Positions 42,841-53,402 are shown, counted from the stretch's first letter. The stretch is 64,000 nt of DNA from Geodermatophilus africanus (GCF_900107105.1 NZ_FNOT01000001.1:516045-580044); one strand, 5' to 3'. Program-made: numbers and translations. Notes: generated by a model from the sequence alone, not told the origin.

Positions 42841-45179
42841 GTGTGTCCGAGCCGCTCAGCGAGCAGCGTCGCCGCGACGTCCCGACCGGGACCTACCGGC
42901 TGCAGGTCACCGCCGACGCCACGTTGGACGACGCCGCCTCCCTGGCCGGCTACCTCGCCGACCTCGGGGTGAGCCACGCCTACGCCTCGCCGCTGCTGCG
43001 GTCGGCGTCGGGCAGCACGCACGGCTACGACACCGTCGACCACGCGCACATCGACGAGTCGCGCGGCGGACAGGCCGGGTTCGACCGGCTGGTCGCCGCG
43101 CTGCACGAGCACGGCCTCGGCCTGGTGCTCGACCTGGTGCCCAACCACATGGGGATCGCCGACCCCGCCGAGGCGCCCTGGTGGTGGGACGTGCTGCAGC
43201 ACGGGCGCGACAGCGCCCACGCCGCCGCGTTCGACGTCGACTGGGACTTCGGTGGCGGCCGGGTGCGCATCCCGGTGCTGGGGTCGGCGGACGACGTCGA
43301 GAAGCTCGAGGTGGTCGCGACCCCGGACGGGCCTGAGCTGCGGTACTACGACAACCGCTTCCCCGTCGCGCCGGGCACCGGCGACGGCAGCCCGCAGGAG
43401 GTGCACGACCGGCAGCACTACGAGCTGGTCGACTGGCGGCGGGCGGACCGCGACCTCAACTACCGGCGGTTCTTCGCGATCAACACCCTCGCCGGGATGC
43501 GCGCGGAGGACCCGGCGGTCTTCGAGGCGACCCACCGGCTCGTGTTGCAGCTGGTCGCGGCCGGCGCGGTCGACGGGCTGCGGATCGACCACCCCGACGG
43601 CCTGGCCGACCCCAAGGGCTACCTCGACCGGCTCGCCGAGGCCTCCGGAGGCCGGTGGACCGTGGTGGAGAAGATCCTGGAGCCCGGCGAGGAGCTGCCG
43701 GAATCGTGGCGGACGGCCGGGACGACGGGCTACGACGCGCTCGCCGAGGTCGACGACGTGCTGGTCGACCCGGCCGGCGAGGCGGCGCTGTCCGCGCTGG
43801 ACACCGAGCTCTCGGGGGCCCCGGTGGACTACGCGCGGCTGGTGCACGACTGCAAGCGCGAGGTGACCGACGGGATCCTGGGCTCGGAGGTGGCCCGGCT
43901 GGTGCGGGTCATCGGCGAGCTGCCCGGCATCCCCCCGGAGCAGCAGACCGAGGCGCTGGCCGAGCTGCTGGCGAGCTTCCCGGTCTACCGCACCTACCTG
44001 CCCGATGGCCGCGAGCACCTCGACGCCACCGTGGCCGCCGTGCGGGAGCGCCGTCCCGACCTCACCGCCGCGCTCGACGCGCTGCACCCGGTGCTCTCCC
44101 AGGCCGGGACCGAGGCGGCGACCCGGTTCGAGCAGACCAGCGGCCCGGTCATGGCCAAGGGCGTCGAGGACAGCGCGTACTACCGGTGGGCGCGGTTCGT
44201 GGTGCTCAACGAGGTCGGCGGCGACCCCGCCCGGTTCGGCAGCACGGTGCCGGAGTTCCACGAGGCGCAGCAGCGCCGCGCGGACCGCAAGCCCCGGTCG
44301 ATGACCACGCTGTCGACCCACGACACCAAGCGCAGCGAGGACACCCGCGCCCGGCTGGCCGTGCTCGCCGAGCTGGGGGCCGAGTGGGCCGACCTGGTCC
44401 GCGGGCTGGTGACCCGGCACCCGCTGCCCGACCGGCCGCTGGCGCACCTGGTGTGGCAGAACCTGGTCGGCGCGTGGCCGCTGTCCCGGGAGCGGGCGCA
44501 CGGCTACGCGGAGAAGGCCGCTCGCGAGGCGGGGACGTCGACGACGTGGACCGACGTCGACGAGGAGTTCGAGACCGCCCTGCACGCGATGGTCGACGCG
44601 GCGTACGACGACGAGCGGACGCACGCCGAGATCGAGCGGTTCGTCGCCCGCATCGCGCCGTTCGGCCGGTCGAACTCGCTGGCGCAGAAGCTGCTGCAGC
44701 TGACGATGCCCGGCGTCCCGGACGTCTACCAGGGCACCGAGCTGTGGGACCACTCGCTGGTCGACCCGGACAACCGCCGTCCGGTCGACTACGAGGCACG
44801 TCGCCGGCTGCTGGCGCGGCTGGACGAGGGCTGGGTGCCGCCGGTGGACGACGAGGGCGCGGCCAAGCTGCTCGTCGTCTCCCGCGTGCTGCGGGCCCGC
44901 CGGGAGCACCCGGAGTGGTTCGACGGGTATGCGCCGGTGACGGCGACCGGGGTCGCCGCCGACCACGTGGTCGCTTTCGACCGGGGCGGCGTCGTGCCGG
45001 TGGCCACCCGGCTGCCCGTGGGTCTGTCGATCGCCGGCTGGGCCGACACCGCGCTGCGGCTGCCGACCGGGGCGTGGCGGGACCTGCTGACCGGCGGCCG
45101 CTTCGTCTCCGACGCCGAGGGGCTGCCGGTGGCCGGGCTGCTCGAGCGGCTGCCCGTCGCGTTGCTCGTCCGCGACTGA
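42837..45179 (+). CDS. treY: Malto-oligosyltrehalose synthase
   Basis: GH13 enzyme that turns the reducing-end alpha-1,4 bond of a maltodextrin into an alpha,alpha-1,1 (trehalose) bond. 780 residues. Motifs: [19 protein letters not shown] at the N-terminus, [42 protein letters not shown] (nucleophile), [13 protein letters not shown] (acid), [12 protein letters not shown], and the C-terminal [18 protein letters not shown] 42837 overlaps the glgX stop by four bases. Followed 4 bases later by copy 5 of the hairpin repeat. treZ, usually next, is 4.5 kb away. Confidence 0.97.
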
Positions 45180-45183
45180 GGAA

Positions 45184-45239
45184 GGACCCCCCTGCCCCCC
45201 ACCGCTCGCAGGCTCGCGGCGGGACCCTGTAGGAGGGCC
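45184..45239 (+). repeat. Dispersed hairpin repeat, copy 5
   Basis: 56-bp copy of the second sequence type (starts GGACCCCCCTGC, core ACCGCTCGCAGGCTCGCGGC, ends AGGAGGGCC), 4 bases after the treY stop and in treY orientation. A partial further copy (CCCCACCCCTCGCAGGCTC core) follows directly at 45240-45291. Confidence 0.8.
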
Positions 45240-45419
45240 ACCGTCTTCCCCACCCCTCGCAGGCTCAGGGCGGGACCGGGACGGGCCGGGACCGAGACGG
45301 AGCTCACGCCGCCGTGAGGCGCGGGGGCGTGACCAGGTGATCCGTCCGGCCCCGGTTCCGGCGGCCGGTGGTGTCACCCCCGTTGCCCCTGGGGCATGGG
45401 ACGAGTCGCCGTGACCTGA

Positions 45420-46241
<822 letters not shown>

Positions 46242-46247
46242 GGCGGA

Positions 46248-46282
46248 CCGGCGGCCGGGGGACGCGCTCCCCCGGCCGCCGG
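46248..46282 (+). terminator. Hairpin after rpf
   Basis: Perfect 14-bp stem (46248-46261 with 46269-46282) and a 7-base loop, starting 6 bases after the rpf stop. Between here and 46418 nothing else is recognised. Confidence 0.8.
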
Positions 46283-46418
46283 GAGCCCGGGCCGCTGATC
46301 CGCGAGATCTGCACTGCATGGGCAGAGAGGTCCGCCGGGTGCAGTACCTCCGGCAGCCGGACGGTGGGACCCGGTCGGCGTCCGGGGGTCCGCCCTGAGC
46401 CTGGCGACGACTGGGAAC

Positions 46419-46472
46419 GGCCCCGCTGCAGGGTCCCGCCGCGAGCGTGCGAGCGGTGGGGCAGCGGGGTCC
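46419..46472 (-). repeat. Dispersed hairpin repeat, copy 6
   Basis: Minus-strand copy of the second sequence type: GGACCCCGCTGCCCCACCGC at its 5' end and CTGCAGCGGGGCC at its 3' end. It begins 4 bases after the stop of the ABC permease gene, in that gene's orientation. Confidence 0.8.
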
Positions 46473-46476
46473 TCCT

Positions 46477-47697
46477 TCAGAAGCGGATGGCGTCGATGAC
46501 CCGCGCCCGGACGGCGATCACCGCGGGCAGCAGGCCGGCCAGCGCGCCGACCGCGGTCGCCGCCACCAGGCCCTCCACCGCCGCGGCCACCGGGAACGCC
46601 GGGGTCTCGGCCAACGGGATGCCGCTGTTGAGCAGCTGGTCCAGCGGCAGGTTGCGCACCAGGACGACCGAGAGCGCCACCGCGGCGAGCCCGGCGAGGA
46701 ACGTGGCGCAGACGCTCTCCAGCATGATCGCGGAGAAGACCCGCGACGAGGTGGCGCCGAAGCTGCGCCGGACGCCGATCTCCCGGATCCGCTGGCGGAC
46801 CGTCACCAGCCCGATGTTGAGCACGCCCAGCCCGCCGAGCACCAGCACGACCACGCCGGCCCCCCGGATCGCCAGGCGCAGCATGCCGAGCGTCTCCTCC
46901 AGGCCCTGCGAGTCCGACCGGTAGGCGTCGACCTGGACGCCGCCGAGCGCCAGCCCGAGGTCGTGGGAGACCACCGCCATGACCTCGTCGGCCTGCTCGG
47001 GCCGCACCCAGAGCTCGAGCGTCGACGGGCCGAACGCCATCGCCGACGGGTCGGCCACGCCCGGCGCGTCCCAGGGGCCGGCCGACCGGTCCACGCGGTA
47101 GGCGAGCAGCTCCTCGCCGTAGCCCTCGCGGACGACGCCGACGACCACCGCCCGCACCGGGTCCCCACCGCCGATCACCACCGTGGGACGGGCCGAGAGG
47201 TCCGGGACGCCCAGCGCGGCGAGGAACGCCTCGTTGACGACGACGGCCGGGGCCAGGCTGTCCCGGTCACCCTCCCGCAGCCAGCGGCCCTCGATCGGCT
47301 CGACGCGGTGCAGCTGCCCGTAGGACGGCGAGACCCGCTTGGTCTGCACGGCCTGGGTGCCGCCGGGCAGCCGGAAGCGGGTCTCCTCGTACCCGATGCT
47401 GGCCGTGGTGGTGATCCCGTACCGCTCGGTGAGGTCCGCGACGGCGGCGTCCCACTCCTGCGGGTCCGGCGGCATCCCGGTCTGCGGGTCGTAGGCGGTG
47501 ACGCCAATGGTGGCCGACCGGCCGCCCATGCGCTCCCCCTGCTCCTGCTGCACCTGCGCGACGAGCAGGCCGAGCGCGGTCACCGTCGTCATGGCGAAGA
47601 CGGCGAGGAAGACGCCGACGAGGGACAGCACCACGCGCGCCCGGTGCACCCGCACCTCGCTCCACGCCTCGGCGAGGGTGGCCAGCACGGGGATCAC
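46477..47697 (-). CDS. ABC transporter permease, MacB/FtsX type
   Basis: 406 residues. N-terminal membrane segment (about 20-45), large extracytoplasmic MacB-PCD-like domain (about 50-270), then three membrane segments with the FtsX-like motif IREIGVRRSFGATSSRVFSAIMLES. Such permeases work mechanically with an ATPase and an adaptor to export peptides, lipids or drugs, or to sense the envelope. Last gene of a three-gene operon: adaptor, ATPase, permease. ATG 47697 overlaps the ATPase stop by four bases. Confidence 0.92.
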   Translation of the reverse strand: MIPVLATLAEAWSEVRVHRARVVLSLVGVFLAVFAMTTVTALGLLVAQVQQEQGERMGGRSATIGVTAYDPQTGMPPDPQEWDAAVADLTERYGITTTASIGYEETRFRLPGGTQAVQTKRVSPSYGQLHRVEPIEGRWLREGDRDSLAPAVVVNEAFLAALGVPDLSARPTVVIGGGDPVRAVVVGVVREGYGEELLAYRVDRSAGPWDAPGVADPSAMAFGPSTLELWVRPEQADEVMAVVSHDLGLALGGVQVDAYRSDSQGLEETLGMLRLAIRGAGVVVLVLGGLGVLNIGLVTVRQRIREIGVRRSFGATSSRVFSAIMLESVCATFLAGLAAVALSVVLVRNLPLDQLLNSGIPLAETPAFPVAAAVEGLVAATAVGALAGLLPAVIAVRARVIDAIRF

Positions 47698-48440
47698 GGC
47701 AGCGCCTCCTCGAGGGGCGCGGCCGCGGGCGCGGGGACGACGGCGGTCGGCGCCGGCTCGGCCAGTGGGGTCAGCCGGCCGGCGTCGAGCCGGTACCGGC
47801 GGTCGGCCAGCCGGGCGACGTTCAGGTCGTGGGTGATGGTGACCAGCGCCGCGCCGCCCTCCGCGGCGGCCTCGGCCAGCAGCGCCATCACCTGGGCGCC
47901 GGTCTCGACGTCGAGGGCGCCGGTCGGCTCGTCGGCGAGGACGACCCGCGGCGAGCGCACCAGCGCCCGCGCGATCGCGACCCGCTGCTGCTCACCACCG
48001 GAGAGCCGCTCGGGGACGATGTCGGCACGGGCCCCCAGGCCCACGCGGTCGAGCAGCTCGCGCGCCGTCCGGCGCCGGCGCAGGTAGTCCCGGCCGCGGG
48101 CGTAGAGCAGCGGCGCGGCGACGTTCTCCTCTGCGGTGCGCCGGGGCAGCAGGTTGAACTGCTGGAAGACGAAGCCGAACACCTCGCCGCGGAGCCGGGC
48201 GCGGCGGCGGGCCCGCAGCGCGCCGGTCGGCTCCCCGTCGAGCAGGTACTCCCCGCCGGTGGGGCTGTCGAGCAGGCCGAGGATGTTCAGCAGCGTCGAC
48301 TTGCCCGACCCGGACCGGCCGACGATCGCCACGTGCTCGCCCGCGGCCACCTCGAGGTCGACCCTGGTGAGGATCGGCAGCACGCCGCCGTCCGGCAGCC
48401 CGACCTCGCGGCTGATGCCGCGCAGCGCCAGCAGTGTCAT
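47694..48440 (-). CDS. ABC transporter ATP-binding protein, MacB/LolD type
   Basis: 248 residues. Walker A GRSGSGKSTLLNILGLLDSPT, Q-loop FVFQQFNLLPRRT, signature LSGGEQQRVAIARAL, Walker B VVLADEPTGALD, H-loop THD. The GLLDSPT and FNLLP features place it with the exporters of the MacB/LolD/FtsE group. An Ala/Pro-rich tail of about 25 residues follows the domain. ATG 48440 overlaps the stop of the adaptor gene by four bases. Confidence 0.94.
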   Translation of the reverse strand: MTLLALRGISREVGLPDGGVLPILTRVDLEVAAGEHVAIVGRSGSGKSTLLNILGLLDSPTGGEYLLDGEPTGALRARRRARLRGEVFGFVFQQFNLLPRRTAEENVAAPLLYARGRDYLRRRRTARELLDRVGLGARADIVPERLSGGEQQRVAIARALVRSPRVVLADEPTGALDVETGAQVMALLAEAAAEGGAALVTITHDLNVARLADRRYRLDAGRLTPLAEPAPTAVVPAPAAAPLEEALP

Positions 48441-49474
48441 CCGAACGGCCCCGCCATCCCCGGGCTCTCCACCGTGTCGTCGGGCACCGGCACGAACGCC
48501 AGCACCGAGTCACCCTCGGCCAGGCCCTCGCGGACCTCGATCTGGTCGCCGTCGGTGAGGCCGAGCACCACCGCGCGCTGCTCCTGGGCGCCGTCGGCCC
48601 CGACGACCCACACGCTGCCCTGCTGCACCGAGCCCTGGACCGCGGTCACCGGGACGACGAGCACGTCCTCGGCGACGCCGGCGTCCACGACGACGGTCGC
48701 GGCCATGCCGGGGAACACCGTCGTCCCGGCCGGGACGCGGCAGCGGGCGGTCGTGCCGCCCTGCCCGGTCCCGCCGCCGGCGGCCGGGTCGACCGGGGCG
48801 CCGCCCTGGTCGTCGCCGGCGTCGTCGGTCGCGGCCGGCGCGCCGAGCGTCAGGTCGCTGCAGGTGAACGGGGCGGGGCCGCCCTGAACCTCCACCTGCG
48901 CGGTGGACGGCGGGGCCAGCAGCCGGAACTGGTCGTCCTGGCCCAGCGTCGCGGTCACCGACAGGGAGCCCGAGGAGATGCCGGCGACCCGGTCGCCGAC
49001 CGCGACCACCTGGTCGACCAGCACGTCGACGGCGGTGACGGTGCCACCCGTGGGAGCGGGGACGGTCGCCGTCCGGACGAGCGGGGCGCGGGGCGTGCTG
49101 GTCGGGTTGCCGTCGGCATCGGTGCCGGCGACCGGCTCGCGCTCCTCCTCCCAGCGGACCTCCAGCACGCCGTCGCCCTGCGCCACGACGTCGCCGGGCT
49201 CGACCAGGACCCGGCGGACCGTCCCGGCCTTGGTCGCCTTGACCGGGACCGTGGCGTCGGCGACGACGGTGCCCTGGACGGTGACGGTGTTGGCGACCGT
49301 GCCGCGGGCGACCGGGACGACCGGGGAGGTGAGGTCCACCGGCGGCGCTCCGCCCGACACCGGCGCGGCCGCCCCGCTGCCGCCGCGGAAGGCGAGGACG
49401 AGCAGCGGGACGGCGATGACCGTCCACACCACCAACCGCAGGACCGGGAGGACGACGGTGCGGACCACGCTCAT
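48437..49474 (-). CDS. Periplasmic adaptor / membrane fusion protein (MacA/HlyD type)
   Basis: 345 residues. N-terminal membrane anchor (about 5-29, VVLPVLRLVVWTVIAVPLLVL), then a barrel-sandwich lipoyl-like half-motif (VKATKAGTVRRVLVEPGDVVAQGDGVL), a second half (PAPTGGTVTAVDVLVDQVVAVGDRV) and a beta-barrel end (LGLTDGDQIEVREGLAEGDSV). A Gly/Asp-rich insert lies near residues 210-245, with Cys 203 and 246 perhaps bonded. Partner of the MacB-type ATPase and permease. The frame is open upstream, but ATG 49474 follows AGGAGCGCC. Confidence 0.88.
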   Translation of the reverse strand: MSVVRTVVLPVLRLVVWTVIAVPLLVLAFRGGSGAAAPVSGGAPPVDLTSPVVPVARGTVANTVTVQGTVVADATVPVKATKAGTVRRVLVEPGDVVAQGDGVLEVRWEEEREPVAGTDADGNPTSTPRAPLVRTATVPAPTGGTVTAVDVLVDQVVAVGDRVAGISSGSLSVTATLGQDDQFRLLAPPSTAQVEVQGGPAPFTCSDLTLGAPAATDDAGDDQGGAPVDPAAGGGTGQGGTTARCRVPAGTTVFPGMAATVVVDAGVAEDVLVVPVTAVQGSVQQGSVWVVGADGAQEQRAVVLGLTDGDQIEVREGLAEGDSVLAFVPVPDDTVESPGMAGPFG

Positions 49475-49655
49475 GGCGCTCCTCGGGGCGGGTGGCGCCC
49501 TCCGGCACCGGTGGGAGCGCACGGTAACGACACCAGGGCGCTCCGGAGGCGGAGTGGCGCGCGGCACGCCGTGATCACGTGGTTGGCGGCGTGCGGCGCG
49601 GGCATCACCCCCCGGAACGCCGCCGAACGACCCCGATCCCCCTGGAGGCCCCTGC

Positions 49656-51410
49656 ATGTCCGCTGCCGTCGAGTTCGCCGTCTGGGCGCCGGTCCCGGAA
49701 CGGGTCCGGCTGCAGGTCGACGGGTCGGTGTACGACATGCGCCGAGAGGACGGCGGCTGGTGGCGCGCCGAGGTCGAGGCCCGTCCGGAGGCCGACTACG
49801 GCTTCCTGCTCGGGGACGACGACACCCCCCGGCCGGACCCACGCTCGCGTCGCCAGCCCGAGGGCGTGCACGGGCTGTCCCGCCGCCACGACCCCGCGTC
49901 GTACGCGTGGGGGGACCGCGCCTGGACCGGCCGCCCGCTGGCCGGCGGCGTGGTCTACGAGATGCACGTCGGCACGTTCACCCCCGAGGGCACGCTCGAC
50001 GCCGCCGTCGGGCGGCTCGACCACCTGGTGGACCTCGGCGTCGACTTCGTCGAGCTGCTGCCGGTGAACGGCTTCGACGGCACGCACAACTGGGGCTACG
50101 ACGGCGTCCTCTGGTACACGGTGCAGGAGAGCTACGGCGGCCCCGCGGCGTACCAGCGCTTCGTCGACGCCTGCCACCAGCGCGGCCTCGGCGTCCTCCA
50201 GGACGTCGTCTACAACCACCTGGGCCCGTCGGGGAACTACCTGCCGTTGTTCATGCCGATCTTCAGCGAGGGCGGCGCGAACACCTGGGGCAGCTCGGTC
50301 AACCTCTCCGGTCCGGACTCCGACGAGGTCCGCCGCTACGTCATCGACAACGCGCTGATGTGGCTGCACGACATGCACGTCGACGGGCTGCGGCTGGACG
50401 CCGTCCACGCGCTGGTCGACGAGCGGGCCACCCACGTGCTCGAGGAGATGGCCCAGGAGGTCGACCGGCTGTCGGTCGCCGAGGGCCGGCCGCTGACGCT
50501 CATCGCCGAGAGCGACCTCAACGACCCGCGGATGGTCACCCCGCGGGTGGCGGGCGGCACCGGCATCCACGCCCAGTGGAGCGACGACTTCCACCACGCG
50601 CTGCACTCGGTGCTCACCGGTGAGGGCCAGGGCTACTACGGCGACTTCGCCGCGGCCGGCCTCGCCGGGCTGGCCAAGACGCTGACCGGCGCGTTCTTCC
50701 ACGACGGCGCGTACTCCAGCTTCCGGCGCCGGCACCACGGCCGGCCGGTCGACACCGCGCTGCTGCCCGGCTGGAAGTTCCTCGGCTACCTCCAGGATCA
50801 CGACCAGATCGGCAACCGCGCGGTGGGCGACCGCGTCTCAGCGTCCCTCTCCCCCGGCCTGCTCGCCGTCGGCGCGACGCTGGTGCTGACCAGCCCGTTC
50901 ACCCCGATGCTGTTCATGGGCGAGGAGTGGGGCGCCTCGACGCCGTGGCAGTTCTTCACCAGCCACACCGACCCCGACATCGGCCGGGCGACGGCGGAGG
51001 GGCGCAAGGGCGAGTTTGCCGAGCACGGGTGGGACGCCGACGAGGTGCCTGACCCGCAGGACCCGGAGACCTTCGACCGCTCGAAGCTGGACTGGAGCGA
51101 GCCCGAGCGCGACCCGCACCGGAGGCTGCTCGCCGTCCACCGGGCGCTGCTGCGACTCCGGCACGAGCACCCCGACCTGGTCGACCCGGACCTGTCGCGG
51201 GTCCAGGTGTCCTGGGACGACGCCGACCGCTGGCTGGTCCTGCACCGCGGCTCCCTGCGGGTGGTGGCCAACCTCGCCGACGCCCCTCGCGAGATCGATC
51301 TGGACGTCCCCGTGACCGACGTGCTGTTCGCCACCGGGGAACTGCCGCTCCTCGACGGACGGACGGTGACCGTGCCGGCCGAGAGCGCGGCCCTCCTCAC
51401 CACCGCCTGA
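49656..51410 (+). CDS. treZ: Malto-oligosyltrehalose trehalohydrolase
   Basis: GH13 enzyme that releases trehalose from the product of TreY. 584 residues. Motifs: FAVWAPVPERVRLQVDG (N-terminal beta domain), YEMHVGTFTPEGTLDAA, VDFVELLPVNGF, LQDVVYNHLGPSGNYLP, GLRLDAVHAL (nucleophile), LIAESDLNDP (acid), YLQDHDQIGNRAVGDR. ATG 49656 follows GGAGG. It is separated from treY by rpf and a divergent exporter operon, so it needs its own promoter in 49475-49655. Confidence 0.97.
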   Translation: MSAAVEFAVWAPVPERVRLQVDGSVYDMRREDGGWWRAEVEARPEADYGFLLGDDDTPRPDPRSRRQPEGVHGLSRRHDPASYAWGDRAWTGRPLAGGVVYEMHVGTFTPEGTLDAAVGRLDHLVDLGVDFVELLPVNGFDGTHNWGYDGVLWYTVQESYGGPAAYQRFVDACHQRGLGVLQDVVYNHLGPSGNYLPLFMPIFSEGGANTWGSSVNLSGPDSDEVRRYVIDNALMWLHDMHVDGLRLDAVHALVDERATHVLEEMAQEVDRLSVAEGRPLTLIAESDLNDPRMVTPRVAGGTGIHAQWSDDFHHALHSVLTGEGQGYYGDFAAAGLAGLAKTLTGAFFHDGAYSSFRRRHHGRPVDTALLPGWKFLGYLQDHDQIGNRAVGDRVSASLSPGLLAVGATLVLTSPFTPMLFMGEEWGASTPWQFFTSHTDPDIGRATAEGRKGEFAEHGWDADEVPDPQDPETFDRSKLDWSEPERDPHRRLLAVHRALLRLRHEHPDLVDPDLSRVQVSWDDADRWLVLHRGSLRVVANLADAPREIDLDVPVTDVLFATGELPLLDGRTVTVPAESAALLTTA

Positions 51411-51411
51411 C

Positions 51412-52134
51412 GTGCGCCGGCTGCTGCCCGGGCCGCCGGCCGACCTGGACGACGACGCGCTTGTCGAGGCCTACCGGCTGCCGGCCGGGCGGTCGCTGCG
51501 GGTGGACTTCGTCGCCTCGCTGGACGGCTCGGTCACGGTCCGGGGCCGCAGCGGCGGCCTCGGCTCCCCGGGCGACAAGCGGGTGTTCCGCACGCTGCGG
51601 GCGCTGGCCGACGTCGTCCTGGTCGGGCACGGCACGGCGGCCGCCGAGGGCTACCGCCCGGTGGACGCCGACCCGCACGTCGCCGGGCTGCGGACGGCGC
51701 TCGGCCGGCCCGCGTCGCCGCCGATCGCGGTCGTCTCCCGGCGGGCCTCGCTGGCGCCCGGGGACCGGCTGGCCGTCCCCTCGACGATCCTGGTCACCTG
51801 CGCGGCCGCCGACGCCGACCGGCGCGCAGCCCTCGCCGCGGCCGGGGTGACGGTGTTGGTGTGCGGGGACGACGAGGTCGACCTGCCTGCGGCGCTGGAC
51901 GCGCTCGCCGACCGGGGGCTGGCGCAGGTGCTGTGCGAGGGCGGCCCGGCGCTGCTGTCGGCGGCGCTGGCGGCCGGGGTGGTCGACGAGCTGGACCTGT
52001 CGATCGCGCCGGCGCTGGTCGGCAGCCCCGACCGGTTGGTGGCGGGCGTTCTGGCCGACGTCGTCCGCCCCCGGCTGGTGCAGCTGCTCGAGGAGGACGG
52101 CGTGCTGTTCACCCGCTACGCGGTCGACCGGTAG
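51412..52134 (+). CDS. Pyrimidine reductase family protein (RibD C-terminal domain)
   Basis: 240 residues, a stand-alone RibD reductase-like (dihydrofolate-reductase fold) protein. Motifs: VDFVASLDGSVTVRGRSGGL, DKRVFRTLRALADVVLVGHGT and VLCEGGPALLSAAL. The canonical family reduces a riboflavin precursor; stand-alone actinobacterial versions may act on other substrates. GTG 51412 lies 1 base after the treZ stop, so it is co-translated with treZ. Its last 26 bases overlap the 3' end of the convergent DoxX-like gene. Confidence 0.88.
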   Translation: MRRLLPGPPADLDDDALVEAYRLPAGRSLRVDFVASLDGSVTVRGRSGGLGSPGDKRVFRTLRALADVVLVGHGTAAAEGYRPVDADPHVAGLRTALGRPASPPIAVVSRRASLAPGDRLAVPSTILVTCAAADADRRAALAAAGVTVLVCGDDEVDLPAALDALADRGLAQVLCEGGPALLSAALAAGVVDELDLSIAPALVGSPDRLVAGVLADVVRPRLVQLLEEDGVLFTRYAVDR

Positions 52135-52510
52135 CGCGCCGGGCCACCGCCGCGGCCCAGCCGACGTAGCCGAGGTTGACGGCCACGCGCGCGGCGACGC
52201 CGGCCGGCCGGTCGGACGCCTGCTGCTCGGTGTGCCGGTGGCGGAGCGGCTCGAGGTGCGCGGGCAGGTAGGTGGTGATGAGCGCGGCGGTCGCCCGCGC
52301 GCCGGCCCGGCGGGTCGCCGGCACCGCGACGAGGGCGCCGACGGCGACGTCGGCCAGCCCGCTGAGCACGACCAGCGCCGAGCGCGCCGGCAGCCACGAC
52401 GGCACCAGGCCCCGGTAGTAGCCGGGGTTCGTGAAGTGGGTGACCCCGCTGACCACCATGAGCGCGGCCAGCGGCCACGCCGCCAGGTCGTCCCTCCTCG
52501 GTCGCGGCAC
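52109..52510 (-). CDS. DoxX-like membrane protein
   Basis: 133 residues with four hydrophobic segments. N-terminal part LAALMVVSGVTHFTNPGYYRGLVPSWLP is typical for DoxX/YphA-like proteins (the HFxxPxxY motif). Function of the family is uncertain; some members take part in thiol/redox homeostasis. GTG 52510 is 1 base after the vapC stop, so it may be a third gene of the toxin-antitoxin transcript. Convergent with the RibD-like gene, 26-base overlap. Confidence 0.75.
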   Translation of the reverse strand: MPRPRRDDLAAWPLAALMVVSGVTHFTNPGYYRGLVPSWLPARSALVVLSGLADVAVGALVAVPATRRAGARATAALITTYLPAHLEPLRHRHTEQQASDRPAGVAARVAVNLGYVGWAAAVARRATGRPRSG

Positions 52511-52511
52511 G

Positions 52512-52898
52512 TCAAGCGACCAGGCGGACGACGTCGCCGTACGCCGCGAGCCGCTCGTCCGCGGTGAGCAGCACGGCCCCCTCGGCGACGGCCTGGGCGA
52601 CGAGGAGCCGGTCGAACGGGTCGCGGTGGACGTCGGGCAGGTGCTCGACCGCGGCAGCGTGCTCGACGGTGACCGGCAGGTGGTCGAGCACCAGCTCGCT
52701 CGTGACGCGTCGTGCCCAGGTCCGGACGTCGGGCCCGACGGAGAGCTTGCCGAGGCGCTGCTTGATCGCCAACTCCCAGATGCTCACCGCCGACACCAGA
52801 CGCACGTCGGCGCCAGCGAGCAGATCGGCGCCCGATCCGAGCCGTTCAGGAGTGGTGGCGGCCCACACCAGCGCGTGGGTGTCGAGGAGGACCCTCAC
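52512..52898 (-). CDS. vapC: VapC-family PIN-domain toxin
   Basis: 128 residues. PIN-domain ribonuclease; acidic metal-binding residues visible in LLDTHALVWA (Asp 6), SAVSIWELAIKQRLGKL (Glu), RDPFDRLLVAQA (Asp) and LLTADERL (Asp). Sequence style matches the Sll0205-like VapC group. GTG 52898 overlaps the antitoxin stop (GTGA), the normal coupling of antitoxin and toxin. All catalytic acids are present, so an active toxin is expected. Confidence 0.93.
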   Translation of the reverse strand: MRVLLDTHALVWAATTPERLGSGADLLAGADVRLVSAVSIWELAIKQRLGKLSVGPDVRTWARRVTSELVLDHLPVTVEHAAAVEHLPDVHRDPFDRLLVAQAVAEGAVLLTADERLAAYGDVVRLVA

Positions 52899-53128
52899 TC
52901 CTCACCCTCGAACGCCCGCTGCAGGTCCTCGGGCAGGTCGTCGAAGTCGTCGGCAATCCACACGTTGCCGCGGTCGAACCCCAGGTTCGGCGTCCGCCGG
53001 GCCGGCCCGACCAGCCGCGCCACGACCCGGCCACGGTTGGTGATCTCGACCTCCTCACCCGCCGCGACCTTCTCCAGGAGCCGGGACAGGTGCGTCTTGG
53101 CCTCGTGCACCCCGACCGACGTAGTCAT
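52895..53128 (-). CDS. vapB: Phd/YefM-family antitoxin (VapB)
   Basis: 77 residues. N-terminal DNA-binding Phd fold (VGVHEAKTHLSRLLEKVAAGEEVEITNRGRV, a typical Phd/YefM block, here split by position about 5-35), then an acidic C-terminal part (ADDFDDLPEDLQRAFEGEE) expected to wrap and inhibit the PIN toxin. ATG 53128 has no ribosome-binding site, but a -10-like TAGACT ends 7 bases upstream, so the message is probably leaderless. Confidence 0.92.
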   Translation of the reverse strand: MTTSVGVHEAKTHLSRLLEKVAAGEEVEITNRGRVVARLVGPARRTPNLGFDRGNVWIADDFDDLPEDLQRAFEGEE

Positions 53129-53135
53129 GGAACTT

Positions 53136-53164
53136 AGTCTACTGACGCCTGATCCTGGGATCGA
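53136..53164 (-). promoter_or_regulatory. vapBC promoter/operator region
   Basis: -10 TAGACT (53136-53141, minus strand), 7 bases before the vapB ATG, as in leaderless actinobacterial promoters. A palindrome GATCC tg GGATC at 53151-53162 lies in the spacer/-35 region and is a candidate site for autorepression by VapB. The -35 itself is weak. Confidence 0.45.
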
Positions 53165-53367
53165 AGCGACGGTGACGGTCGGCGTTCGCCAGGTCCATGC
53201 GCCCGGCCGTGACCACCTCGGCCCTCCAGGCGGCCCTGTCGCCCGCCGCCCGCCCTGTGATGCCCGCACGGCGAGGCCGGCACGTTCCCGCGGTAACGCC
53301 GTCAAGCCCTCGGGCTGGCGCGGGTCTTTCGAGCATGTCGTCGCCGGCCCGGCGTCCGGAGACGCCG

Positions 53368-53402
53368 CGAGGGCGGTCCGGGGAGCTCCCGGACCGCCCT
53401 CG
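53368..53402 (-). terminator. Hairpin downstream of the TasA-like gene
   Basis: Perfect 15-bp stem (53368-53382 with 53388-53402, arm CGAGGGCGGTCCGGG) with a 5-base loop, 13 bases after the stop at 53415. Confidence 0.8.
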
